A stretch of 64,000 nucleotides of DNA from Paenibacillus polysaccharolyticus (GTDB lineage: Bacteria; Bacillota; Bacilli; Paenibacillales; Paenibacillaceae), in NCBI RefSeq assembly GCF_900102085.1, contig NZ_FMVM01000004.1:248001-312000 (forward strand), in the 5' to 3' direction. The notes beneath the pieces were generated by a model that was not told the DNA's origin, did not search any database, and saw only the letters and a list, made by a program, of their open reading frames with translations. Below are positions 8,471-16,803 of the stretch, piece by piece (within the stretch, counting starts at the first letter, position 1; each line of letters starts with the position of its first letter). The translations under genes were made by a program, and so were the position numbers.

Positions 8471-9379
8471 ATGTCTCATGGAGACAAAGCGTTTGATCCA
8501 GTCAACATTAGCGAGGAAGAGTTTTTACAAACCTATGATGCCGGAGAATACGAACGTCCCTCGGTTACTGTGGATATGCTCGTATTTACGATTCGAAGCG
8601 GAGAACAGGAAAATTACCGTAAGCTGGCGGAACCGGAGCTTGGTTTACTGCTGATTCGCAGGGGAGGTCACCCCTACCTGGGGCAATGGGCACTGCCAGG
8701 TGGATTTGTCTCCATGCATGAATCACTGGAGGATGCTGCCCGTCGGGAATTGCATATGGAGACAGGACTGGACGGTATCTATCTGGAACAGCTGTATACA
8801 TGGGGAGATGTAGGGCGCGATCCGCGTACAAGGGTCATTAGTTGCTCGTACATGGCTCTGGTGGATAGCAGTGAGCTGGAGCTTCAGGCGGGTGACGATG
8901 CCAGCGACGCCAGCTGGTTCTGGGTGGAACAGAAACTCATTGAAGAGAAACGTCATATTCATGAACGCGGCCGGGTGACAGAGCGCCGAATACAGCTTGT
9001 TTTGAGTAACGAAACAGAACAGTTGTCGGCCATTGTAGATACCAAAGAGCAAGTAGAAGGGCGAGTGCGAAACAGTAATTTGAGCCTGGTAGATGTTCAA
9101 GGGATCGCATTCGACCATGCCCAAATTATTCATTACGCGCTGGAGCGATTACGTTCCAAAATTGAATATACGGATATCGCGTTTAATCTGATGCCGGAGA
9201 AATTTACGTTAACGGCGTTGCAGAAAGTGTATGAGATTATTAGCGGCAAAAAACTGCTGGCAGCTGCATTTCGGCGCAAGATGGCAGACTGGGTGACCGA
9301 GACGGGTGAATATGCAAGCAGTGCGGGACATCGCCCATCCCGTTTGTACCGATTAAATCCGGAGAGGGAAGTTCTGTAG
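8471..9379 (+). CDS. NrtR-like regulator: degenerate Nudix domain plus winged helix
   Basis: The 302-residue protein has an N-terminal Nudix fold (about 30-190) and a C-terminal winged helix-turn-helix (about 228-300, with FTLTALQKVYEII and FRRKMADWV), the architecture of NrtR-type regulators. The Nudix box spans 78-100 as G-x5-E-x7-REL-HMETGL, so the usual REUxEExGU has Met96 where the first Glu of the EE pair belongs. Loss of one metal-binding Glu points to ligand sensing rather than hydrolysis. NrtR proteins sense ADP-ribose, a product of the downstream hydrolases, so an ADP-ribose switch for this operon is a reasonable inference. It is the first gene of the unit, preceded by three GTTATTAAC sites. 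ATG 8471 sits ten bases after AGGATGAGG. Confidence 0.85.
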   Translation: MSHGDKAFDPVNISEEEFLQTYDAGEYERPSVTVDMLVFTIRSGEQENYRKLAEPELGLLLIRRGGHPYLGQWALPGGFVSMHESLEDAARRELHMETGLDGIYLEQLYTWGDVGRDPRTRVISCSYMALVDSSELELQAGDDASDASWFWVEQKLIEEKRHIHERGRVTERRIQLVLSNETEQLSAIVDTKEQVEGRVRNSNLSLVDVQGIAFDHAQIIHYALERLRSKIEYTDIAFNLMPEKFTLTALQKVYEIISGKKLLAAAFRRKMADWVTETGEYASSAGHRPSRLYRLNPEREVL

Positions 9380-9470
9380 TTGGAGTTGGTCATGAGTAGA
9401 AATGGTTTAATTCGAGGAATGTAAGCAATCGTTTGGTATGGAACAAAGTACGAGGTACGAGGTGATATGA

Positions 9471-9956
9471 ATGGAAAAGTTTACGTTTTTCTGGCGGACA
9501 GAATCGCCGTTCTCCCAGTGGTTTAAGGCTGATTTTACGGTGGACGGGGTTCAGTATACAAGTGCAGAGCAATATATGATGCATCAGAAAGCACTGCTCT
9601 TTGGCGATCAACAGATTGCGGATAAAATCATGAAGACCCGTTCGGCTTCGGTGCAAAAAAAGCTAGGCCGCCAGGTCACAGGTTTCGTCCAGACCATATG
9701 GGAAAGCGAGTGCCAGCGCATTGTCTATGAAGGCAATCAGGCAAAATTTACACAGAACGAGGATTTACTGGCGGCTTTGCTCGCCACCCAAGGCACAACA
9801 CTTGTAGAGGCAAGCCCGGATGATCGGATCTGGGGCGTGGGGCTGGCGGAGGAAGATCCACGTATTCGTGACCGAAAAACATGGCGAGGAACGAACTGGC
9901 TAGGTGAGATTCTTACTCGTCTGAGAGAAGAGATAGGAAGGGATCGACATGAGTAA
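9471..9956 (+). CDS. NADAR family ADP-ribose hydrolase (YbiA-like)
   Basis: This 161-residue protein has the full NADAR pattern: FFWRTESPFSQW at 6-17, SAEQYMMHQKALLFGD at 31-46 with catalytic-region Glu33, GNQAKFTQNEDLLAALLAT at 88-106, DDRIWGVGL at 117-125 and NWLGEILTRLRE at 142-153. Members of the family are known to remove ADP-ribose from guanine bases in DNA, and E. coli YbiA acts on riboflavin precursors. Its position before PARG and macrodomain genes favours the de-ADP-ribosylation role here. It overlaps the next gene by eight bases. The ribosome binding site is CGAGGTGA before ATG 9471. Confidence 0.88.
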   Translation: MEKFTFFWRTESPFSQWFKADFTVDGVQYTSAEQYMMHQKALLFGDQQIADKIMKTRSASVQKKLGRQVTGFVQTIWESECQRIVYEGNQAKFTQNEDLLAALLATQGTTLVEASPDDRIWGVGLAEEDPRIRDRKTWRGTNWLGEILTRLREEIGRDRHE

Positions 9957-10887
9957 CTTCGATAAACAAAACAAACACAGCAACATTAGTAATTCAAATC
10001 ATAAGACTACGGGGTCTCGTCATTCTAACGCATCACCAGATAAGACTGGCGTTAGCTCGCGTTCCGGACGCTCGCGTATAGCACATCAGACGCTGGAGAT
10101 TCTGGAGGAAGGCGTGTATGTAAACGGATATGATCGTGCTGTTCATATCAAGAAAGACATGGAGCAAGCCATTCAAAATTCAGTTCTCTATAGGCCCTCG
10201 GAGCTTTCTCAACTAGGGGAGAAATTGCGCAAAGGAGGAAACCCGGCCCGGATGGAAGTAACCGGTGAAACGACGCTGGCAGCAGCAGCGCGTCTAACCT
10301 TAGAGGAAGGCAGAACGGATGTCGTTTGTCTGAATTTTGCATCGGCCAAAAATCCGGGTGGTGGTTTCCTTGGTGGAAGTCAGGCTCAGGAGGAAAGCTT
10401 GGCACGGGCAACAGGGCTATATCCATGTATTGCCCAGATGACAGAGATGTATGAGTACAATCGCAAGCAACGTACGTGCCTCTATTCAGACCGTATGATC
10501 TATTCTCCAGATGTTCCCGTGATCCGTGACGACTACGACCGATTGCTGGATCAATATTACACAACGGCCTTTATCACCGCTCCAGCGGTAAATGCAGGTG
10601 TAGTCAAAGAGCGGAAGGAAGCAACAGATGCAGAGATCAAGTCGGTCATGAAGCAACGCATTCGATATATATTGGAGGTTGCCGCTGTACAAGGTCATAG
10701 AACTATCGTACTTGGGGCCTTTGGCTGTGGTGTGTTCCGGAATGAACCGGCACAGGTGGCATCGTATTTTGCCGAGGTTTTGGATGAAGAAGGATACAGG
10801 GATTACTTTGATCACATCGTATTTGCCATATATGACCGGAGTGCAGGACAGCGAACGTTGGAGACCTTCAAGCGTCTGCTAGCATGA
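9949..10887 (+). CDS. TIGR02452 family microbial-type poly(ADP-ribose) glycohydrolase
   Basis: This 312-residue macrodomain-fold enzyme belongs to the bacterial PARG group. The catalytic signature GGG-x(7)-QEE is intact, with NPGGGFLGG at 136-143 and QEE at 147-149, followed by ESLARATGLY. A C-terminal LGAFGCGVFRNEP block (near 258-270) matches the ribose-binding loop of macrodomains. The first 45 residues are Ser/Asn/His-rich and look disordered. It should cleave ADP-ribose from poly- or mono-ADP-ribosylated targets and release free ADP-ribose. It is the third gene of the operon and overlaps both the NADAR gene and the ATGA region before the macrodomain gene. Confidence 0.87.
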   Translation: MSNFDKQNKHSNISNSNHKTTGSRHSNASPDKTGVSSRSGRSRIAHQTLEILEEGVYVNGYDRAVHIKKDMEQAIQNSVLYRPSELSQLGEKLRKGGNPARMEVTGETTLAAAARLTLEEGRTDVVCLNFASAKNPGGGFLGGSQAQEESLARATGLYPCIAQMTEMYEYNRKQRTCLYSDRMIYSPDVPVIRDDYDRLLDQYYTTAFITAPAVNAGVVKERKEATDAEIKSVMKQRIRYILEVAAVQGHRTIVLGAFGCGVFRNEPAQVASYFAEVLDEEGYRDYFDHIVFAIYDRSAGQRTLETFKRLLA

Positions 10888-10937
10888 GTGTGAGCAGGAG
10901 AAAGCACGGACGTCATGTCATAGAAAGGGGAACTAAC

Positions 10938-11360
10938 ATGCAATTTCATGAACGACAGCAGGATTTGTTTGAACTAGAGGATCACTATGCGCTGGCACAC
11001 TGCATATCCGCCGATGCGAGAATGGGTAAAGGAATTGCTGTGCAATTCAGAGAGCGGTTTGATCTACGGACACTTCAGGAGCAAGCGAAGCTAGAGCCGC
11101 TGGAGATTGGGCGATGTTATCCGGTTGGAAGGACGCTGAATCTTGTGACCAAAGCCAAATTTTCGAATAAACCTACGTATGCATCATTAACCCAGGCGGT
11201 TGAGTCTATGCGGGATGTCTGCTTAGAACAGGGAATTACTGCGCTGGCTATGCCTCGAATCGGTTGCGGGTTGGACAGATTGAAGTGGGAGAAGGTCAGC
11301 GTAATTATTCAGAATACGTTTGCGGAGATGGATATCGAGATCGTTGTATGCACAGTATGA
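10938..11360 (+). CDS. TARG1/OARD1-type macrodomain ADP-ribosyl hydrolase
   Basis: The product is a single macrodomain of 140 residues, strikingly like human TARG1 (OARD1) and the DarG antitoxin macrodomain. ALAHCISADARMGKGIAVQF is at 18-37, VTKAKFSNKPTY at 70-81 and MPRIGCGLDRLKWE at 105-118. Lys72 and Asp113 align with the TARG1 catalytic Lys84 and Asp125. Such enzymes remove ADP-ribose from glutamate and from thymidine in DNA. An ATG at 10884 gives 18 more codons and overlaps the PARG stop, but GAAAGGGG seven bases before ATG 10938 makes the shorter form more likely. It is the last gene of the operon, and no DarT-like toxin is nearby. Confidence 0.87.
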   Translation: MQFHERQQDLFELEDHYALAHCISADARMGKGIAVQFRERFDLRTLQEQAKLEPLEIGRCYPVGRTLNLVTKAKFSNKPTYASLTQAVESMRDVCLEQGITALAMPRIGCGLDRLKWEKVSVIIQNTFAEMDIEIVVCTV

Positions 11361-11391
11361 TCGAGTACAATCGGTATGTTGTATCTAAAAG

Positions 11392-11539
11392 AAAAAACCT
11401 CAGCTGGGTAAGGAAGCGTGCGAGTGACGGGGAGTAAGACGATTACGAAGTCTGATCCCTGTATTCATTAAGCCTGGAGCATGATTCATCTGCTCTGTGC
11501 TCTCGCAAACGCGCTTCCGTTACCGAAGCGAGGTTTTTT
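11392..11539. other. 148-base branched hairpin element (terminator or structured RNA)
   Basis: AAAAAACCTC (11392-11401) pairs with GAGGTTTTTT (11530-11539). Inside it GGTAAGGAAGCG (11407-11418) pairs with CGCTTCC-G-TTACC (11512-11524), and TGCGAG (11419-11424) with CTCGCA (11502-11507). Two smaller hairpins sit in the loop, around AGAC/GTCT near 11437-11452 and GGAGCA/TGCTCT near 11475-11495. The A-tract and T-tract ends would let it terminate in both directions between two convergent operons. The size and multibranch shape are unusual for a terminator and could mark a small RNA or repeat. Confidence 0.55.
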
Positions 11540-11568
11540 GTTGTTTTTATAAATAGGCGAAGCTGGAT

Positions 11569-12534
11569 TTATTTTTTGGAAAACATCTCTTTTGCTTCAT
11601 CCATAGCCATCTTGTTCCCGATGGAAGAATAATCAAGCCAAGGCTGTGCCCCTATCGGATACACATGACCAGCTTTGACCGCTTTCAGCCCTTGCCAGAT
11701 TGGATTGCTTTGCAGCTCTTTGAACATGGTTTGGGCTTCATCATCTGAGTTAACCACGACAAAGATGGCATCGGCATCATAGTCTGGCAACACTTCACGG
11801 GATACAACCTGATATGGCTTGGAGGTATCCATGTCTTTGATGCCTTTGGCTGGAGTCAGTCCGAGATCATCGTACAAAATAGGGCCCATAGGACGGCGTG
11901 TGCTGAATACGCGTAATTCCTTGGCTGTGACACGAATGGCCATGACAGTGCCGTCACCGATCTGATCATGAATCAGTGATTGGACTTGTTTTGTTTCTGT
12001 TTCGTAGTCCTGAATATACTGCTCCGCTTCTTTCTCGCGATTTACCAGCTTGCCAATCTCTTTCAGGTGATCCCGCCATGTGCCGTTGTCCAGATTGAAT
12101 ACATGTACAGGTGCAATTTTTTCGAATTTGGCCACATCGTCACCGGAGAATTCCTCATCCAGATAGATGACATCCGGTTTAAGTGCAAGCAGTGCTTCCA
12201 TATCAGGGTCCTTGACCGGGCCAAGTGGCGTTGTATCTTTCAGGCGATCAGCCACATGGGACAGGAAACCTTTCGCTTCCCCGCCGATGACAGAACCGAC
12301 AGGCGTGATCCCGAGGGAAAGCAGATCATTGGTCAGGTGGATGGACATGGAAGCGATACGTGGTACACCTGAAGCAGCAGTGCTATTTGAATGGTCTGCG
12401 GAGTTGCTTGTGTTAGCATTGGTGTTTGAATCGTTCGCGCCCGATGTGGACGTCTTGGCCGTTCCACAGGCTGCAAGTACCAGCACCAAACTGATCGTTA
12501 GCAAAAGCATAAGATTTTTCTTTAACATAAACAT
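11569..12534 (-). CDS. iron-siderophore ABC transporter substrate-binding lipoprotein
   Basis: This is a FeuA/FhuD-type binding protein of 321 residues in the cobalamin/Fe3+-siderophore family. The signal peptide ends in the lipobox LAACG (Cys near 23), followed by a Ser/Asn/Thr linker. Mature motifs include VPRIASMSIHLTNDLLSLGITPVGS near 56, LLALKPDVIYLDEEFSG near 120 and AQPWLDYSSIGNKMAMDEAKEMF at the C-terminus. The start at 12534 has AAGGAGA nine bases upstream; nine extra upstream codons are open without a site. It is the last gene of a Fur-boxed operon after two FecCD permeases. No ATPase is in the unit, as in several Bacillus systems that share one. Confidence 0.88.
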   Translation of the reverse strand: MFMLKKNLMLLLTISLVLVLAACGTAKTSTSGANDSNTNANTSNSADHSNSTAASGVPRIASMSIHLTNDLLSLGITPVGSVIGGEAKGFLSHVADRLKDTTPLGPVKDPDMEALLALKPDVIYLDEEFSGDDVAKFEKIAPVHVFNLDNGTWRDHLKEIGKLVNREKEAEQYIQDYETETKQVQSLIHDQIGDGTVMAIRVTAKELRVFSTRRPMGPILYDDLGLTPAKGIKDMDTSKPYQVVSREVLPDYDADAIFVVVNSDDEAQTMFKELQSNPIWQGLKAVKAGHVYPIGAQPWLDYSSIGNKMAMDEAKEMFSKK

Positions 12535-12587
12535 AATTCGCGTTCTCCTTAAACATCTCATGGATGAAATTCATATTTTGGATAGCT

Positions 12588-13646
12588 TTATTTCGTTCGT
12601 ACCAGCAGATATAAAAAATAGGGCGCGCCAATCGCGGCTACAACAACACCCGCTGGTATGGCATTTGGTGCAAATATTGTCCGGCCGACCGTATCGGCCG
12701 TCACCAGAATCACCATGCCGATCAGTCCTGCGGCGGGAATCAAGTGCCGGTGCAGTGGCCCGACCAGTCTGCGGGCCAGATGCGGGGCGGCGAGTCCAAT
12801 GAAGCCAATACCTCCAGCGACAGATACGCTGACCGCAGATAAGGCAACGGCACAGAGCAGAAGCAGGATGCGCCGCGAGCGCACAGGTGTGCCGATGCTG
12901 GTCGCAGCGGCATCGCCTAGATGGAAGGCGTCCAACGTTTTGGAACGGCTCCAGATATAGGCGATGCAGATTACGATCCAAGGCAGCAAAGCCTGTACAT
13001 GAATCCAGTCACGACCCCATACACTGCCTGCAAGCCAGCGTGCAGCGAAGGAATACGTGTCCTCGTCGAGACGTAGCGACAGATAGAGCGTAAGCGCATG
13101 AAATCCAGCAGCAACAGCAATGCCGACCAGAATCAGTTTAATTGGTGATACGCCGCTGTTTCGGTCATAGGACAGTAGCATAATAATCAGCGCTGCAACT
13201 ACACTGCCGGCAAAAGCAAAGAGTGGGATCAACAGTGCTACTGAGGTATCCATGCTGAACGACAGGCTGACAAAAACCATTAGCCCAAAAGCCGCCCCGG
13301 CATGCAAGCCCAGAATCCCCGGATCGGCAAGTGCATTACGTGTAATGCCTTGCAGCGCAGCACCTGCAATTCCCAATCCAGCTCCGGCTAGAACGGTGAC
13401 CAGAATGCGGGGCAATCGGTAGTCAAACAGGATGATCTGATCCTGTTCGCTCCCTTGTCCCAGCAAGGTCTGCACCACGGCCAGTGGGGATACGCGAACT
13501 GTGCCTGTATTCAGACTAATGAGAACCACCAATGTTGCGAGACACAGCAGAACCATGCTGATAAGTACCGCTCTTTTGCCCCGAGAGGTCTGATTAAACT
13601 TCTCTAAAGGGGATCTGAAGAGGAGTTTCATTCCCTGTTTCTTCAC
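12588..13646 (-). CDS. FecCD family iron-siderophore permease (second)
   Basis: This is a 352-residue permease of the BtuC/FecCD family with about nine to ten membrane helices. Family landmarks are LPRILVTVLAGAGLGIAGAALQGITRNALADPGILG near 95-130 and GGIGFIGLAAPHLARRLVGP, the loop that contacts the ATPase, near 275. It should form a heterodimer with the product of the preceding gene, whose stop shares one base with this start. The substrate is a ferric siderophore by context. The downstream partner is the binding lipoprotein. Confidence 0.9.
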   Translation of the reverse strand: MKKQGMKLLFRSPLEKFNQTSRGKRAVLISMVLLCLATLVVLISLNTGTVRVSPLAVVQTLLGQGSEQDQIILFDYRLPRILVTVLAGAGLGIAGAALQGITRNALADPGILGLHAGAAFGLMVFVSLSFSMDTSVALLIPLFAFAGSVVAALIIMLLSYDRNSGVSPIKLILVGIAVAAGFHALTLYLSLRLDEDTYSFAARWLAGSVWGRDWIHVQALLPWIVICIAYIWSRSKTLDAFHLGDAAATSIGTPVRSRRILLLLCAVALSAVSVSVAGGIGFIGLAAPHLARRLVGPLHRHLIPAAGLIGMVILVTADTVGRTIFAPNAIPAGVVVAAIGAPYFLYLLVRTK

Positions 13647-14692
13647 TACAAAGCCCTCCTTTCTTTACGGGCCAGATAGAGGAAGAACGGTACACCGACA
13701 AAAGCGACCATAATACCTACCGCCAGTTCCTGAGGCGGATTCACGATACGTGCCCCGAGATCAGCGAGCACAAGCAGAATCGCCCCGAGCAGGGAAGACA
13801 TCGGAATGATCAACCGATAGTCTACGCCAACCAGTTTACGGGAGATATGAGGGATAACCAGCCCTACAAATCCAATCGAACCTACAGCGGAGACGGACAC
13901 CCCTGCGAGCACAACGACAGCGGCAAGAGCAAGAAAGCGAGTCCAGCGCAGGTTCATCCCGAGATTAATGGCGACCTCTTCCCCCAGAGACATCAGCGAA
14001 ACACGACGTGCGAGCGGCATGGTTAATAGTAGTGTGAGCAGCAACACCGGAAGAATCAGTTTCAGATGGCGCCATTCAATACCTCCAAAACCTCCCGCAT
14101 ACCAGAAGGCCAGATCCTGGCTCAGATCAAAATAAATGGCTACTCCTGTGCTCAGAGAACCGAGCATTGCGGCAATCACTGCACCAGCCACCGTGAGCCT
14201 AATGGAGCTCAAGCCCCCTGGGGCAGCCATACCCAGCAGGAAGACGAGCAATGTACCGAGCACAGCTCCTATAAACGATAAAAGCATAATCCATCCATAA
14301 GATAATCCCGGCCAGAACGCAAAGCTTAATGCTACGACAAACGTTGCTCCAGCGTTAATGCCAAGGATGCCGGTGTCGGCCAGTGGATTACGGGTAATGC
14401 CTTGCATCAAGGCTCCGGCTACAGCAAAAGCTGCTCCAATCACAGCGGCAGCAAGCACGCGTGGCAGTCTCAATTCATGAATGATCTGATGTGGTGTCAG
14501 AGCCGGGTTGTACTGGAAAATGGCTGTCCACACGGTTTCCAGTGTTAAGCCTTTGGCTCCTAATGAGATGGCAACAAACATGCTGATCAGCAGGACCGCG
14601 ATGGCAGACAGAAACATCAGCCCAACGGCGACTGCGGATCGTTGAGTCTTGGACGGGCGATGAGGCAGTCCCGGATGTTGGATACGGGTCAC
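13646..14692 (-). CDS. FecCD family iron-siderophore permease (first)
   Basis: This is a 348-residue BtuC/FecCD-type permease, first gene of the iron operon. It shows LPRVLAAAVIGAAFAVAGALMQGITRNPLADTGILG near 95-130 and GSIGFVGLVIPHISRKLVG near 265, plus about nine membrane helices. The gene begins about 30 bases downstream of a Fur-box-like sequence, so iron repression is expected. It is clearly paralogous to the next gene and probably pairs with it. Confidence 0.9.
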   Translation of the reverse strand: MTRIQHPGLPHRPSKTQRSAVAVGLMFLSAIAVLLISMFVAISLGAKGLTLETVWTAIFQYNPALTPHQIIHELRLPRVLAAAVIGAAFAVAGALMQGITRNPLADTGILGINAGATFVVALSFAFWPGLSYGWIMLLSFIGAVLGTLLVFLLGMAAPGGLSSIRLTVAGAVIAAMLGSLSTGVAIYFDLSQDLAFWYAGGFGGIEWRHLKLILPVLLLTLLLTMPLARRVSLMSLGEEVAINLGMNLRWTRFLALAAVVVLAGVSVSAVGSIGFVGLVIPHISRKLVGVDYRLIIPMSSLLGAILLVLADLGARIVNPPQELAVGIMVAFVGVPFFLYLARKERRAL

Positions 14693-14723
14693 TCCTTTAT
14701 AACAAATAACATCTTTCGTTGTT

Positions 14724-14743
14724 ATTGATTATCATTATCAATT
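14724..14743 (-). promoter_or_regulatory. Fur box of the siderophore importer operon
   Basis: Read on the minus strand the site contains TTGATAATGATAATCAAT, which matches the GATAAT hexamer-array Fur consensus and a 7-1-7 inverted repeat. It lies 32-51 bases upstream of the first permease start at 14692. Confidence 0.8.
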
Positions 14744-14818
14744 AGTGAATATTATAAAATCTTAATCCAGGCCCGTACATGGCATAAATTAAGATTTGGG
14801 AAATGGACATTTTTTAGA

Positions 14819-16573
14819 TTACAAAAGTGCGGGCCTGTTCGTCAACATCGAGAGCGCTTCCTCAAGCTGGATGTTAATGGAATATGGGGCGTACACAACC
14901 CAAGCGTTCCAATCTACAAGATGCACACGGCCGCTACGGACGGCGGGATGGCTGTTCCATAACGGATCATTCTTTAATTTTTGCAACAATGTTGCCGGGT
15001 GATGCAGGTTGTCTGTCGCAAGCACTAGCACATCGGCTTCCAGACCGTCCCATTCTCCGGGTGTAAAAGGCATCCAGTTGAAGCCGATCCCGGGAGCCTT
15101 GCCGTTCAGTTCCGTCTGAATACGCTGAGGTGCGCCGAGTTGTAGCGTCCGGTAAAACACATGACCGAAGTTACGGTGACTGTACATCCGCGGCCCTTTG
15201 GCAGTTAATGTACCTACAGCTACAGTGAGGCCGCCAGCCTGTTCTTTGATCTTCTTGCGTGCACGCTCTGCTTTGCGCTCATGCTTGTCCAGCCATTCTT
15301 TGGCCGCCTGAGTTCGATCTACAATCGAAGCGATCTGTTCCAAATGGCCGAACATGTCGGTCTGGTTCCATGGAATGGTTATGATGGGTGCAATATCACC
15401 AATATGTTCCATCGCTTTAGCCGTAGCGTTATCTTTGGTCAGAATCAGGTCGGGATTCACATCGAGAAATGCCTGCCGTCCTTGTTCCCACGGTTCATAG
15501 GCATGAAAAGGCATGGTAAGCGAACGGGGCAGATGTGGCAGATGGCCTTGAATCTGTGCTGCACAGGGTGTGATGCCAAGTGTCATCAGGTGATCGGTAT
15601 AGGGATAAGAAAGTGACACAATGTTACGGTGAACTTGCTTGGCATAAGCCGTTGGTGCGTAGCCGGCATAATTACGAAACCGTCTGCTGAAATAAAACTC
15701 GTCACGGTAACCGACCTCACGGGCGATATCACGAATACGCAGATCGGAGGTCAATAACATTTCCTTCGCCCGGTTCATACGCAGATGAGTAATATATTCA
15801 ATCGGATTTTTGTGCATCCGGCTTTTGAACAGTTGAGAGTAATAGGACGGATGCATGCCGGCCAGTTCGGCTAAGGTATCCAGCTTGATCTCATGCATAT
15901 AATGTTGCTGTATATATTGCAATGTTGATTTTAACCAGTACTCGGGATCATCCTGCCCCTGTTCCTCGGTAGGGCTTGAATTTTCTTCAGGCCAGAGTAG
16001 ATAGAGTAGCTCGGTTAATAGTAATTGCGCTTTGATTTCACGGGATGCTGTTTCGTTATCGGGATGTGCAAGTTCGGTCAGTTGGGTAGCGATCCGTTGA
16101 ATGCCGTAAAAGGGACCTCGAATCCATCCGGCAACAGGTGAATGAAGTTCACGTTCATAGATGCGCTTCGCTTCTGTTTTCTCCGTCACTCGAAACAGGT
16201 CAAATTCAAGAATGTACAGCTCGGCATCTTGATCGACATCCGACACAAGTTCCAGACGGATTCCTGGTGGGTACAAACAGGCCGATTTGCGAACAACACG
16301 GGATGGCTCTGCATCCACAATCTGTGTTCCTGTGAAGCGATGCATATAGATGAAGGTATGATACGGGAGTTCGTCCGTATGCCACCGGAAACGTTGCTGT
16401 GTGTTAACATGCTCTGCCCGGCGAAGTTCAACCAGGGCATGATCCAGGAACTGGTGAAGTTCATTGTGAGCCGTTGCACGTGTATTTATATGATTTAAAT
16501 TGCCGATAGGGCGTACAGTCAGTTCGTCATCTGAAGGTATGCGGTTATGGCCTTGATTTGGCTCAGAGATCAT
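14819..16573 (-). CDS. AraC family regulator with C-terminal siderophore-binding domain (Btr-like)
   Basis: This 584-residue protein joins an N-terminal sensing region (1-220), an AraC helix-turn-helix pair (about 225-325, with IKLDTLAELAGMHPSYYSQLFK and IRDIAREVGYRDEFYFSRRF) and a C-terminal siderophore-binding-protein domain (about 335-584, with PDLILTKDN and WNAWVVYAPYSINIQLEEAL). This is the architecture of B. subtilis Btr, which activates feuABC when it binds ferri-siderophore. The gene lies on the same strand just upstream of the importer, so co-regulation is likely. The start at 16573 follows AAAGGAAGG; 79 further upstream codons are open but unlikely to be translated. Confidence 0.88.
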   Translation of the reverse strand: MISEPNQGHNRIPSDDELTVRPIGNLNHINTRATAHNELHQFLDHALVELRRAEHVNTQQRFRWHTDELPYHTFIYMHRFTGTQIVDAEPSRVVRKSACLYPPGIRLELVSDVDQDAELYILEFDLFRVTEKTEAKRIYERELHSPVAGWIRGPFYGIQRIATQLTELAHPDNETASREIKAQLLLTELLYLLWPEENSSPTEEQGQDDPEYWLKSTLQYIQQHYMHEIKLDTLAELAGMHPSYYSQLFKSRMHKNPIEYITHLRMNRAKEMLLTSDLRIRDIAREVGYRDEFYFSRRFRNYAGYAPTAYAKQVHRNIVSLSYPYTDHLMTLGITPCAAQIQGHLPHLPRSLTMPFHAYEPWEQGRQAFLDVNPDLILTKDNATAKAMEHIGDIAPIITIPWNQTDMFGHLEQIASIVDRTQAAKEWLDKHERKAERARKKIKEQAGGLTVAVGTLTAKGPRMYSHRNFGHVFYRTLQLGAPQRIQTELNGKAPGIGFNWMPFTPGEWDGLEADVLVLATDNLHHPATLLQKLKNDPLWNSHPAVRSGRVHLVDWNAWVVYAPYSINIQLEEALSMLTNRPALL

Positions 16574-16803
16574 AGCGTACCTTCCTTTCATTGGGATCAT
16601 TGTGTTCTTCAACAGGGTACATGTGCTCATTATGTGTCTCCAAGTTATCTTAGCAAATCTGTTGCGGAATTGAAATGTGATAAAGGGAAGCAAGCTTTTC
16701 TGACGAAAACGTTTCTTTTTGGTAAAATAAGAGAGATACCATGTTGGCTGGTCTGAATCATGAACCTTGTAATACGCAAATTGGTAGTAGGGAGGATGTA
16801 CGT

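Noticed and set aside
8471..11360. A DarTG-type toxin-antitoxin locus
   Set aside because: The macrodomain resembles DarG, but no DarT-like ADP-ribosyltransferase gene is present in or beside the operon.
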